Source: Halobiforma nitratireducens JCM 10879
GTDB taxonomy: Archaea > Halobacteriota > Halobacteria > Halobacteriales > Natrialbaceae
DNA: 45,463 bases
Reading direction: 5' to 3'
Assembly: GCF_000337895.1 (NCBI RefSeq)
Contig: NZ_AOMA01000160.1
Coordinates: 28,007-73,469, forward strand
Position 1 is the first letter of the stretch; each line of letters opens with the position of its first letter. This document shows, piece after piece, positions 37,479-45,058 of the stretch. The position numbers and the translations under genes were made by a program. Below the pieces are notes generated by a model that ran no database searches, was not told the DNA's origin, and saw only the letters and a program-made list of their open reading frames with translations.

Positions 37479-37593
37479 GCCGATCGTTTTAGTACCTGAT
37501 CAATTAACACTTTCGACGGCATCAGCGCCAGTTGTCGCGGCCGAACCGTCGCTACGCCGGCTCGTTCGGCCCGTCAGATGCGGTGAGCACAAG

Positions 37594-37601
37594 CTATATT
37601 T
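37594..37601 (+). promoter_or_regulatory. phoU promoter TATA box
   Basis: CTATATTT centred 27-28 bases before ATG 37625. phoU thus has its own promoter, separate from pstSCAB. Confidence 0.6.
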
Positions 37602-37624
37602 CCGCCCGGAAAGGTGCATGGAGC

Positions 37625-38296
37625 ATGGCTCGGAAATCATATCAAGAGAAGCTCGCGGAACTTCGCGAGGATATCCTCTACATGAGTGAAGTGGTGATGG
37701 AGCGACTGCGGATGGGACTGGACGCCCTCGAGCAGAAAGACGAGCACCTCGCCCAGGAAGTGATCGAAGGCGACAGCGAGGTCAACCAGATGTACCTCGA
37801 ACTCGAGCAGGACTGTATCGAACTGCTCGCGTTGCAACAGCCCGTCGCGAGCGATCTCCGATTTATCGCCGCGTCGTTCAAGATCATCACCGACCTCGAA
37901 CGGATCGGCGACCTCGCCGTCAACCTCGGGGAGTACACCCTCGAGTCGGAGCAGGATCTCTTCCCCGATGTCGACGTGCAGGCGATGGGTGAGATGACCC
38001 TCGAGATGGTCGAAGACGCGATGGCGGCCTACGATACCGAGAACACCGATCAGTGCCGGGAGATCGCGACCCGCGACGACGACCTCGACGAGTTCGCCGA
38101 ACGGGCAAGCGAGATCGTCGTTCGGGACCTGATCGAGCGCGAACTCGACTCACCCGACGAGGTCGAACGTATTCTCCAGGACGTTTCCCGCCTCCTGCTG
38201 ACGGTACGGGACCTCGAACGGGTCGGCGATCACGCGGTCAACATCGCCGCACGGACGCTGTATATGGTCGAGAACGACGACGAACTCATCTACTGA
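37625..38296 (+). CDS. phoU: Phosphate transport regulator PhoU
   Basis: 223 residues, two PhoU three-helix bundles. Metal-site signatures ASFKIITDLERIGDLAVNL (first) and LLTVRDLERVGDHAVNIAAR (second). PhoU restrains PstSCAB and phosphate signalling. Canonical length and no DNA-binding domain, unlike the AbrB-PhoU fusion at 28086-29087. Normally directly behind pstB; here 4.1 kb away. Confidence 0.93.
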   Translation: MARKSYQEKLAELREDILYMSEVVMERLRMGLDALEQKDEHLAQEVIEGDSEVNQMYLELEQDCIELLALQQPVASDLRFIAASFKIITDLERIGDLAVNLGEYTLESEQDLFPDVDVQAMGEMTLEMVEDAMAAYDTENTDQCREIATRDDDLDEFAERASEIVVRDLIERELDSPDEVERILQDVSRLLLTVRDLERVGDHAVNIAARTLYMVENDDELIY

Positions 38297-38668
38297 GGGG
38301 CCGCGGCTACTCTGCTCTCCAGTCAGTTTCGGCCGGTGTTTTCCGACGGTACTCGCGGCCAAGACCGGGACTGTGGACCGAGACCGATCCGTCCCGTCGG
38401 TCGGCTCGAATCGACGGCTTGTGCACTTGTTCGGGTTCAGCAGTCCCGTCCGGCGCTGGCGGACATCGTCGGCTGGGATCGCCACACCCCTCGCTGAGTG
38501 GTTCGTCGTCCGATAGTAACAACTGCCACGATTTGCACACTGATCACCGATCCGTCTGGTGATCAGGTGCACACTGACTTGCAGATATACACGTGTAGAG
38601 TACAGTCGACTCACGTGAAGAAGTCTTTAAAGAAGAGGTGTTCGACAGAGCACCCTCGAGCCCAACCC
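38297..38668. other. Intergenic region with repeat copy
   Basis: No gene supported. It holds the second copy of the dispersed repeat (38513-38580) and an AT-rich CTTTAAAG at about 38619-38626. Confidence 0.6.
38513..38580. repeat. Dispersed 68-base repeat, copy 2
   Basis: 87% identical (59 of 68) to 16379-16446. Contains the perfect stem TGATCACC ... GGTGATCA (38541-38548 and about 38558-38565) around a 9-base loop, degenerate in copy 1. The terminal inverted repeats seen around copy 1 are not obvious on the right side here. Confidence 0.75.
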
Positions 38669-39529
38669 TTACTCCCGCTCGCGTTCGGTCGTCTCCATGG
38701 TAATCTCGCCGCTTGCTCGAATCGTTCCGTCGACCTCGGCACCGGGCTCGAGTTCGAGGTTCTCACAGGAGACATCGCCCAACACGCGAGCGTCGGAACG
38801 GATAACCACGTCGCCGTCGCGGGTGGTCAGGTCGCCGTGAATGCGTGTCTCCTCGCCGACAGAGACGTCGCCGCGAGCACGGAGACTGCCGAAGACATTG
38901 CAGTCGTCGCCGACAGTAAGTTCTTCGGCGCGGACGTTGCCGTGAAGTCGGCAGTCGTCGCCGATCGTCGCCGGCGTCGACACGCGCCAGGCGTCGTCCG
39001 AGAGCGTCGCGTTCCGCGGGATCACGAGGGGGTCGGCGTCGGGCGTCTCGCCGTCTCCTTCCTCGACGAGTTCCGAGATGAGTCGCTGGGCAGTGTCCTC
39101 TTCGCCGATCAGCAGGAGGTGTTTGAGATAGACGAACAGCAACACGATCGTCGGCATCGGGTTCCGGATGACGATCCAGCCGTTTGCCTCGAACCCCTCC
39201 TCGATGTCGACGTCGTCGCCGATGTCGAGATCGCCCGCGACTTTCAGTCTGCCGCCGATGTGGACCCGTTCGCCGATGTAGGCGTCCTCGCCGACGAGGA
39301 CGTTCTCGGCAACGTCACACCACATGTCGAGCCGGCAGTCGCCTTCGGCTTCGATCTCGCCGTCGACCTCGACGCTCTCGCCGGCGAGGACGTTCCGACC
39401 GCGGACGCCGAACTCGATCGTCGACCGACTGCCGACGAGGACGTCTCCGTCCGTCTCTACGGCGACTTCCTTGACTTCCGTCCCGTCGGGGACGACGAGT
39501 TCGTCGAGCGGATCCCTGCTGAAGGCCAC
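38669..39529 (-). CDS. Bactofilin-like polymer-forming protein
   Basis: 286 residues from GTG 39529, chosen because a TATA box lies 29 bases upstream (leaderless); a TTG at 39541 would add four residues. Two right-handed beta-helix halves built of short hexapeptide-like turns (VPDGTEVKEVAVETDGDVLV, VGEDAYIGERVHIGGRLKVA; later IGDDCRLHGNVRAEELTVGD, VSVGEETRIHGDLTTRDGD) flank a central hydrophobic segment (PTIVLLFVYLKHLLLIGEE) and an acidic helix. The fold matches polymer-forming cytoskeletal proteins; the central membrane-like insert is typical of haloarchaeal members. Role in envelope or shape is inferred. Confidence 0.8.
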   Translation of the reverse strand: MAFSRDPLDELVVPDGTEVKEVAVETDGDVLVGSRSTIEFGVRGRNVLAGESVEVDGEIEAEGDCRLDMWCDVAENVLVGEDAYIGERVHIGGRLKVAGDLDIGDDVDIEEGFEANGWIVIRNPMPTIVLLFVYLKHLLLIGEEDTAQRLISELVEEGDGETPDADPLVIPRNATLSDDAWRVSTPATIGDDCRLHGNVRAEELTVGDDCNVFGSLRARGDVSVGEETRIHGDLTTRDGDVVIRSDARVLGDVSCENLELEPGAEVDGTIRASGEITMETTERERE

Positions 39530-39554
39530 ACTCGCATCCAATGTGACCGGCCGG

Positions 39555-39561
39555 TAATAAA
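39555..39561 (-). promoter_or_regulatory. Bactofilin promoter TATA box
   Basis: Minus strand TTTATTA, 29 bases before GTG 39529. This spacing decides the start codon. Confidence 0.55.
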
Positions 39562-39617
39562 CCTCGCGCGTCGTCTGACGCGTGGCCGACGACCGGCCGC
39601 GAGCACGCCGACGCCGG

Positions 39618-41375
39618 CTACGGTTCGTAGACGCGAGCCTCGTACGGCCGTAACTCGAGTTCACCACCCGACTGGCGATCGGCCACGCCCCCGTAGTTCC
39701 CGACGAGGAGGTCGGCCTCGCGACCCGCGAGTGCGGGAACGTCGACCGTCGGCTCGCCGTCGGCGAAGTTACAGACGACGATCAGTTCCTCGCGGTCGCC
39801 CCCGTCGTCGGTTTCGCTCGCTCCCCCGTCCGTACCCTCGCTCTCGAGCGTCCGCCGATAGGCGAACACCTCGGGGTGATCGGGCAACAGCAGTTCGTAG
39901 TCCCCGTAGACGAAGATATCGCGTCGCTCCCGCAGGTCGATCAACTCGCGGTAGTAGTGCCAGATCGAGTCCGCGTCACTGCGGGCGGCAGCGACGTTGA
40001 CCTCCTCGTAGTCGTCGTTGGCCCCGATCCAGGGGTCGCCGTCGGTAAATCCGGCCGCCGGTTCGTCGGACCACTGCATCGGGGTCCGTGCGTTGTCCCG
40101 GCTGCGGGCCTCGACGATCGGTCGAACCTCCTCGTACGTGTCGTACGGATACTCGTCGGACTCCAGTGCCGTCTCGACGAAGTTCGCGGCCTCGACGTCG
40201 TGAATCTCCGCGGGGGTCTCGAAGCTCGTGTTGGTCATGCCGATCTCCTGGCCCTGGTAGACGAACGGGGTTCCCTGCAGGGTAAAGAGGAACGTGGCGA
40301 GCATCTTGGCCGACTCGCGTCGGTATTCCTCGTCGTCACCGAACCGCGAGACCGCCCGCGGCTGGTCGTGGTTGCTCAGGTAGAGGCAGTTCCATCCCTC
40401 GTCCGCGAGCGTCTCCTGCCAGTCGGTGATGACCTCCTTCAGTTCGAGCAGATCGAGGTCGGTCACGTCCCACTTCCCGCCGTCGCCGGTGTCGACGCTC
40501 ATGTGCTCGAAGTGGATCAGCATCGAGAAGCCGTCGCCGCCCTCGTCGACGTACTGGCGTGCCGTCTCGGCGTCGACGCCGACCATCTCGCCGACGCTCA
40601 TCTCCTCTTCGGAGAGCACTCGCTCACAGAGTTCCGTGACGTACTCTTCGGCTCGTGGCCCGTTCATAAAGTGTTCTGCGCCGGTCAACCCCTCGTCGGG
40701 ATCGCCGTCCGGCAGCCCTTCGGGCTTCGAGATCAGGTTGATAACGTCCATTCGGAAACCGTCGATCCCTTTCTCGAGCCACCACTCCATCAGGTCGTAG
40801 ACTTCCTCCCGGACGGCCTCGTTGCGCCAGTTCAGGTCGGGCTGTTTCTCGTCGAAGAGGTGGAGATAGTACTCCCCTCGCTGTTCGTCGTAGCTCCAGG
40901 TCGATCCCTCGAAGAACGATTCCCAGTTGTTCGGCGGCTGGCCCGTTCCGTCGGAACCGTCGTCACGCCCCGCTCGCCAGTAATAGTAGTCCGCGTACTC
41001 CGGATCGCCCTCACGGGAACGGACGAACCACTCGTGTTCGTCCGAGGTGTGGTTGACGACGAGGTCCATGATCAGCCGCATGTCCCGGTCGTGGAGTGCC
41101 TCGAGCAGCCGTTCCCAGTCGTCCATCGTCCCGAACTCGGGGTGTATCGACCGGTAGTCGGCGATGTCGTACCCGTTGTCGGCCATCGGCGACTCGTAGA
41201 CGGGGTTGAGCCAGACGACATCGACGCCCAGGTCCGCGAGGTAGTCGACCTTCTCGAGAATGCCGGGAATGTCGCCGATACCGTCGCCGCTCGCGTCGTT
41301 GAAGCTCCGGGGATAGATCTGATAGACGACCGCCTCTTTCCACCACTGGCGTTCGAGGTCGCGCTCCGTTCCCAT
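39618..41375 (-). CDS. GH13 alpha-glucosidase / oligo-1,6-glucosidase
   Basis: 585 residues. Start WWKEAVVYQIYPRSFND is typical of the oligo-1,6-glucosidase subfamily. Conserved regions: DLVVNHTSDEHEWF, GFRMDVINLISK with nucleophile Asp210, GEMVGV with acid/base Glu263, and YLSNHDQPR with Asp337. VINLI after the nucleophile is the signature of alpha-1,6-hydrolysing enzymes (alpha-1,4 enzymes usually have V at the first and T at the second key position), so isomaltose-type activity is plausible. No signal peptide, so cytoplasmic. An acidic 20-residue loop (TDGGASETDDGGDREEL) is near the C-terminus. ATG 41375 avoids a non-homologous extension. Confidence 0.9.
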   Translation of the reverse strand: MGTERDLERQWWKEAVVYQIYPRSFNDASGDGIGDIPGILEKVDYLADLGVDVVWLNPVYESPMADNGYDIADYRSIHPEFGTMDDWERLLEALHDRDMRLIMDLVVNHTSDEHEWFVRSREGDPEYADYYYWRAGRDDGSDGTGQPPNNWESFFEGSTWSYDEQRGEYYLHLFDEKQPDLNWRNEAVREEVYDLMEWWLEKGIDGFRMDVINLISKPEGLPDGDPDEGLTGAEHFMNGPRAEEYVTELCERVLSEEEMSVGEMVGVDAETARQYVDEGGDGFSMLIHFEHMSVDTGDGGKWDVTDLDLLELKEVITDWQETLADEGWNCLYLSNHDQPRAVSRFGDDEEYRRESAKMLATFLFTLQGTPFVYQGQEIGMTNTSFETPAEIHDVEAANFVETALESDEYPYDTYEEVRPIVEARSRDNARTPMQWSDEPAAGFTDGDPWIGANDDYEEVNVAAARSDADSIWHYYRELIDLRERRDIFVYGDYELLLPDHPEVFAYRRTLESEGTDGGASETDDGGDREELIVVCNFADGEPTVDVPALAGREADLLVGNYGGVADRQSGGELELRPYEARVYEP

Positions 41376-41408
41376 ACCCGTCTCTGGGACGGTCGCAGCC
41401 AAAGAGTT

Positions 41409-41430
41409 GATGAAATACTTCATCTATAAT
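41409..41430 (-). promoter_or_regulatory. Alpha-glucosidase promoter with operator palindrome
   Basis: Minus strand TATA-like ATTATAG (41424-41430) is followed at once by GATGAA-GTAT-TTCATC (41409-41424), a perfect 6-base inverted repeat placed over the expected -20 to -5 region. A repressor bound there would block initiation. The ATG is 34 bases further on. Confidence 0.55.
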
Positions 41431-41520
41431 GGGCGGTGTAAATCGATCCGCCAGGCAGCCGTCGTTCGGGTCCTCGCTCCGGTGCCCGACCGGACGGCCC
41501 TGTCGGGCCCAGCCGCCCCG

Positions 41521-41529
41521 TTTTTATTA
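41521..41529 (+). promoter_or_regulatory. DUF5800 gene TATA box
   Basis: TTTTTATTA centred 27 bases before ATG 41551: leaderless. Confidence 0.65.
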
Positions 41530-41550
41530 CCCCGTCCCGTACCGACGGCC

Positions 41551-41748
41551 ATGACGACTCTCGCGTTCGACGACGACGGCGTCGACGTCGTGTACGAAGG
41601 AACGGAGTTTCGCCTCGAGCGGGAACTGATCGAGGAAGCGACCGAGAAGACCTATCACGACGTTACCGATCACGAAGTGTTGAAGATCGTCGCCGAACAG
41701 CCGAACCTGCAGGGAGAGCCGCGGCGTATCGGCGATATTTTGGATTGA
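41551..41748 (+). CDS. DUF5800 family protein
   Basis: 65 residues. Sequence landmarks LAFDDDGVDVVYEGTEFRLE and HEVLKIVAEQPNLQGEPRRI match a small, very conserved haloarchaeal family of unknown function. An N-terminal beta hairpin and a helical C-terminus are expected. Single-gene unit with its own promoter. Confidence 0.85.
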   Translation: MTTLAFDDDGVDVVYEGTEFRLERELIEEATEKTYHDVTDHEVLKIVAEQPNLQGEPRRIGDILD

Positions 41749-41857
41749 CGGATCGAAGCGACCACCCGCGGTCGGCAGACGGCTACCGATCGTCCTTGCG
41801 ACCGCAATCCGTCGTCACGGTTCGATCCCCGTCCGGCGGCGCGTCCTCGTTGTCCTC

Positions 41858-42141
41858 GTGACGATCGCCGCCGGCCTCACCCTCCACCCGTGGCTGCTCG
41901 CGTTCGGTCGTCGCGGGTCCGTCGCCAGCGGCAGCGACGCCCCGGACGTGCACTCGCAGCCCCAACGGTCTTTGGCACGTTCGGTCGAGTACGAACAGAT
42001 GCAATCACACTCGCGTTCGCTCACTCTCCGCCCGAGACCGCCATCACCGTGGAGTCCGGACCGCGAACACCGCTCCGGGGTGGGGTCCCTGTCCGGCCGC
42101 CGCGTCGAATCGACCGCTCCGATCGCTCGAGTGTCACCTAA
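41858..42141 (+). pseudogene. Frameshifted small secreted-type protein
   Basis: From GTG 41858 one frame encodes a short signal- or anchor-like segment (VTIAAGLTLHPWLLAFG, then an SVASGSDAPDVHSQP linker). Near 41965 the coding signal moves to another frame: TVFGTFGRVRTDAITLAFAH, then SPPETAITVESGP, ending TAA 42139-42141, three bases before the next ATG. Each half has haloarchaeal codon use, neither makes sense alone, so one indel has probably broken a small gene. A sequencing error would look the same. Confidence 0.4.
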
Positions 42142-42144
42142 CCG

Positions 42145-42930
42145 ATGACGGCCGAACCCGACGAAACCGAGATCGACGACGCGGGTATCCCCACATCTCG
42201 CCCCAGAGGTCCTGCGAAGCACGGAAACGTCGGCACACTCGAACGGATCGCGTCGACGGTTGTCGGCAGCGTACTCGTCGTCCGCGGGCTCAGGCGTCGC
42301 TCCCTCTCCGGCGCGGCGACGGCCCTCTTCGGCGGCGCGCTGGCGTACCGCGGGCTGACCGGTCGCAGCCGTCTGTACCGTCTGCTAGGCGTAAACGCCA
42401 CCGCCGAGGAATCGCTCGACGAGGGGCCACCCGACCGACTGGGTCTCGAGCGGACGATCATCGTCGGCGAGCCGGCGGACGAACTCGCGACGTACTGGCG
42501 CGACCCCGAACACGTAGACCGGATCGCCGGGCGGTTTGCCGACGTTTCCGGCGGGCACGGGACCGAGGACCGCCACCGGTGGCGGGTGGACGCCCCGCTC
42601 GGGCGGACTCTCGAGTGGGAAGCGACGCTCGTCGAGGACGATCCCGGGGAACGGCTCCGTTGGCGGTCACTCGAGGGCGCGCCGATCGACTACGAGTGTG
42701 CGATTTCGTTCCGGCCGGCTCCCGGTGATCGCGGGACCGCAGTCGAACTCGAACTCCAGTACGACCCGCCGGGCGGTCCGCTCGGGGACGCGGTACTGTC
42801 GCGGTTCGGGACGCCGATGGACCTGATCGCCGGGGAGAGTCTGCGCCGGTTCAAGAGCCTCGCGGAGACCGGCGAGATTCCGACGGTCGAGGGGAATCCG
42901 TCGGGTCGCGGACGTGGCGGTCTCCGCTGA
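42145..42930 (+). CDS. SRPBCC-domain protein with membrane-like N-terminus
   Basis: 261 residues. N-terminal region (about 28-80) has two hydrophobic stretches (STVVGSVLVVRGLRRR and GAATALFGGALAYRGLTG), resembling the YgaP/DUF2892 transmembrane module. C-terminal SRPBCC/polyketide-cyclase fold (about 98-240): ERTIIVGEPADELATYWRDP, RWRVDAPLGRTLEWEATLVE, ALELQYDPPGG-type strands and a final long helix LIAGESLRRFKSLAETGEIP. Such fusions are known in many bacteria and haloarchaea and may bind a hydrophobic ligand near the membrane; the ligand is unknown. Confidence 0.85.
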   Translation: MTAEPDETEIDDAGIPTSRPRGPAKHGNVGTLERIASTVVGSVLVVRGLRRRSLSGAATALFGGALAYRGLTGRSRLYRLLGVNATAEESLDEGPPDRLGLERTIIVGEPADELATYWRDPEHVDRIAGRFADVSGGHGTEDRHRWRVDAPLGRTLEWEATLVEDDPGERLRWRSLEGAPIDYECAISFRPAPGDRGTAVELELQYDPPGGPLGDAVLSRFGTPMDLIAGESLRRFKSLAETGEIPTVEGNPSGRGRGGLR

Positions 42931-43093
42931 CCGGGCCCGGGCGGCTCGATACGGTCGGGCCAGCTCGGGGAGCCGAGACGTCGACCGGTGGCGAGTCCGA
43001 TTCCGGCGTCGACTCGTCGAAAAACCCTGCCGTCCCCTCGAGTTCGAGGACGAAATCGGCATAGTTCCAGGAATTCGTACGAGAGACGGTCAC
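42851..43093 (-). CDS. Possible small acidic protein
   Basis: 80 residues from GTG 43093. The first half has haloarchaeal composition and a plausible fold start (SWNYADFVLELEGTAGFFDE) then a Ser/Pro/Asp-rich tail (STPESDSPPVDVSAPRAGP). The last 80 bases overlap the 3' end of the SRPBCC gene on the other strand. No family recognised; may be a remnant. Confidence 0.3.
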   Translation of the reverse strand: MTVSRTNSWNYADFVLELEGTAGFFDESTPESDSPPVDVSAPRAGPTVSSRPGPVSGDRHVRDPTDSPRPSESRRSPRGS

Positions 43094-43099
43094 AGTTCG

Positions 43100-43163
43100 A
43101 CGGCGGAACGGTTAAGCGACGGCCCGCAGAGGGCCGTCTGCTCGGTGTGGAACCGTCGGCCGT
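43100..43163. other. Two-tier stem-loop
   Basis: Outer stem ACGGC (43100-43104) with GCCGT (43159-43163) and ACGGTT (43108-43113) with AACCGT (43151-43156), inner stem GACGGCCC-GCAGA-GGGCCGTC (43118-43138), separated by an asymmetric internal loop. It could be a terminator or a structured RNA; orientation is not clear. Confidence 0.5.
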
Positions 43164-43242
43164 AGCGACGAGAAGAAGGCGTCCGCCCTCTCTCACTCTC
43201 TCCCCGTGGGTCGGTTCCGCCTGCGTGGTTTCCTGTGATCGG

Positions 43243-43407
43243 TCAGCAACCGTCGCTATCGTATCGCTCCGCGGCCGACTCGAACCCCAACTCCGCCTGT
43301 TCTCGGCTGCGTCGTCCCTCGAGTTCGGCGATCGCTTCTGGCTCTGGGGCGGCCTCGTCGGTGATCCGCGCCCAGGAGTCGTGGACCTTCGCGTGACACC
43401 AATTCAT
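43243..43407 (-). CDS. Truncated HNH-type protein, C-terminal end
   Basis: 54 residues from ATG 43407. Opens with MNWCHAKVHDSWARITDEAA, and CHAKVH is what the last zinc-binding element of an HNH nuclease looks like (the neighbouring protein has CHAQIH). The rest is an acidic helix (ELEGRRSREQAELGFESAAE). Codon use is haloarchaeal, but upstream sequence turns AT-rich within a few codons, so the N-terminal part was probably cut off by insertion of the foreign segment. Could alternatively be an intact small protein. Confidence 0.4.
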   Translation of the reverse strand: MNWCHAKVHDSWARITDEAAPEPEAIAELEGRRSREQAELGFESAAERYDSDGC

Positions 43408-43478
43408 AACATATATACACTAGAAATACAGATTAGAGGGGCTAAGATACTCCTATCTGGGTTGCTTCGAATCTAATA

Positions 43479-43994
43479 ATGGTCGATGTGGACCGCCTCG
43501 TTGACAAAGCTCTCTACCAGTACGAGTACTTCCTACATCTGGAAAATAAGCACGTCGTCGAAGAAGGTGTCTTCTGTAAACTATGTGGCCAGGACGAATT
43601 TGAAACGGAAGAGTCTACGGAGACTGTCGAAGTGGAGGTCTGCAGGAGCACGTGCCGAATACCTGGGTGCAACGAGCGACATGATACAATCCGTGTGTCT
43701 CTGGTCCCTGACGAGGATTCGAACGTTTTTGTACGATACCTCGAATATGAGTGTCCTGAACATCCTGACCATCATATTCCGCCGTTCGTTGATGAACGCC
43801 CGACAGCGACGATAGAGCGAGAAGTAGACGTGGAGGTTATCATATCAAACCTGATGCACCGTCACCACGTCAGCTACGAGCCTGAAGAGCTAATCTGGGT
43901 ATGTCCTACATGTCACGCTCAAATCCATCACACCGAGCAATACAAGGAGTACAAGCCTGATATGACGCGCCAGGAGTGGCTGGATTCACAGTAG
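43479..43994 (+). CDS. Multi-zinc protein with HNH-like C-terminus
   Basis: 171 residues. Cys/His pairs: Cys33/Cys36 (CKLC), Cys55/Cys59/Cys64, Cys92 (ECPEHPDHH), then His129/His130 with VSYEPEELIWVCPTCHAQIHH (Cys142, Cys145, His146, His150). The final block has the order of an HNH nuclease (HH, an Asn/Glu-rich turn with LIW, CxxCH...H) although the middle Asn is replaced. Nuclease activity is therefore uncertain. AT-rich codons compared with the chromosome to the left. ATG 43479 follows TAATA. Confidence 0.7.
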   Translation: MVDVDRLVDKALYQYEYFLHLENKHVVEEGVFCKLCGQDEFETEESTETVEVEVCRSTCRIPGCNERHDTIRVSLVPDEDSNVFVRYLEYECPEHPDHHIPPFVDERPTATIEREVDVEVIISNLMHRHHVSYEPEELIWVCPTCHAQIHHTEQYKEYKPDMTRQEWLDSQ

Positions 43995-44201
43995 GAATTC
44001 TCAGCGAACCTCATACCAAATGTGACTAGCAAACGAATAGGAATCCAGCTAGGATAGTGCAGCCGAGGAGCCATACGAGCTGTGTAGGTCAGCACGTTTG
44101 GCTGGAGTAGGTGGTAAAGGCGATTATCTTCCCATCCAGCGCGTACCAATTTGACATCGGAGAATTGAATGCAGGCCTCGTCGTGGTTTCGAGCCATGTT
44201 C

Positions 44202-44402
44202 ATGAGCAAAGAAGAGGTCGAGGACAGTGCACGAAGAGCAGGGTTGACGCCAAGAGAATATTGTTTGAGGGAGATTTCGCAATGGAAGGACATGCTGCAC
44301 GAAGTCTCCGACGACTACTGCGGCCTCGATGATGACGAGTTTGATGAACTGGTTGAACGTGAAATAGACAGCTGGCGGCAGGAGAAGGAGAACGAGGGTT
44401 GA
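44202..44402 (+). CDS. Small acidic helical protein
   Basis: 66 residues from ATG 44202 (an in-frame ATG at 44169 adds 11 unlikely residues). MSKEEVEDSARRAGLTPREY then CLREISQWKDMLHEV looks like a short helix-turn-helix bundle with an acidic C-terminal helix (DDDEFDELVEREIDSWRQEK). No family recognised. First of a tightly spaced group. Confidence 0.55.
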   Translation: MSKEEVEDSARRAGLTPREYCLREISQWKDMLHEVSDDYCGLDDDEFDELVEREIDSWRQEKENEG

Positions 44403-44405
44403 AGC

Positions 44406-44465
44406 ATGGATGTAGATGAGATTCTGAGCCTGCTGCAGGAGCGGGTGAGCATCACTGTCCAGTGA
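44406..44465 (+). CDS. Possible 19-residue leader peptide
   Basis: ATG GAT GTA ... CAG TGA encodes MDVDEILSLLQERVSITVQ. It starts four bases after the previous stop and its stop overlaps the next gene's GTG. It might couple translation or be an intact small protein; too short to judge on sequence alone. Confidence 0.25.
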   Translation: MDVDEILSLLQERVSITVQ

Positions 44466-44611
44466 GCGACTGCGATGTGTGGTATCCAGACGGCGTTCAG
44501 TACGGATTTTTAGACCACTTTGGAGACCATGACGTGTGCTTGATTTGCGAAAGTGAGTTACAACATCCAGGGAATGAGTTTCTTTGCTTCAACTGTGCTG
44601 ATGGGTGGTGA
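44462..44611 (+). CDS. Small zinc-ribbon protein
   Basis: 49 residues from GTG 44462. SDCDVWYPDGVQYGFLDHFG leads to VCLICESELQ and a second knuckle LCFNCADGW, a complete treble CxxC-CxxC site. Small CxxC proteins of this type are common on haloarchaeal plasmids and viruses. The 4-base overlap with the preceding frame and six bases to the next start support a polycistronic unit. Confidence 0.55.
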   Translation: MSDCDVWYPDGVQYGFLDHFGDHDVCLICESELQHPGNEFLCFNCADGW

Positions 44612-44617
44612 GAGTCG

Positions 44618-45058
44618 ATGACAGATGAAATCAAACCAGATGAAGACATCGACGTGATGCACGAGGTCGATTATCTTCGAATTGAGCGAATGAGCGGCGA
44701 AAGTCTATGGTTTGCGGGCTATCGAGATGACGGCACAGAATTACATTTTAACGCATTGTGTGACGAGGATGATGGTTTGACTATCCACACTTGGCACTAC
44801 AACTCTGAGCAGAGTTCAACACCAGAGTTCGAAATTGAGGACCGTTTGATTCACAGGACAGAGGAAGACGCGGCAGAATCCGAAGACGATTTACCCCACG
44901 AAAAGGTCGTCAAACAGCGATTCTGGGATTTCGACAGTGAAGAGTACTGGTATGCAATTGGAATCCCATCCGTGGAGTCATCGCACGAGATGTACGTTGA
45001 GTCGTATCTACAGGACCACTATCGGAAGGTCACAGAGGGCGATGATGACAGAATTTGA
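44618..45058 (+). CDS. Hypothetical acidic protein
   Basis: 146 residues. Predicted alternating beta-strands in the first half (VDYLRIERMSGESLWFAGYR, TELHFNALCDEDDGLTIHTW) and an acidic middle (TEEDAAESEDDLPHEK), ending with YWYAIGIPSVESSHEMYVES then a short helix. One Cys. No family recognised. Its end overlaps the next gene. Confidence 0.6.
   Translation: MTDEIKPDEDIDVMHEVDYLRIERMSGESLWFAGYRDDGTELHFNALCDEDDGLTIHTWHYNSEQSSTPEFEIEDRLIHRTEEDAAESEDDLPHEKVVKQRFWDFDSEEYWYAIGIPSVESSHEMYVESYLQDHYRKVTEGDDDRI

Noticed and set aside
43100-43163. H/ACA guide RNA
   Set aside because: Stem-loop geometry is suggestive but no ACA or kink-turn could be found on either strand, so it is listed only as a hairpin.
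43928-44293. Minus strand ORF of 121 codons in the AT-rich segment
   Set aside because: Overlaps two better-supported plus strand genes and has no domain signature.
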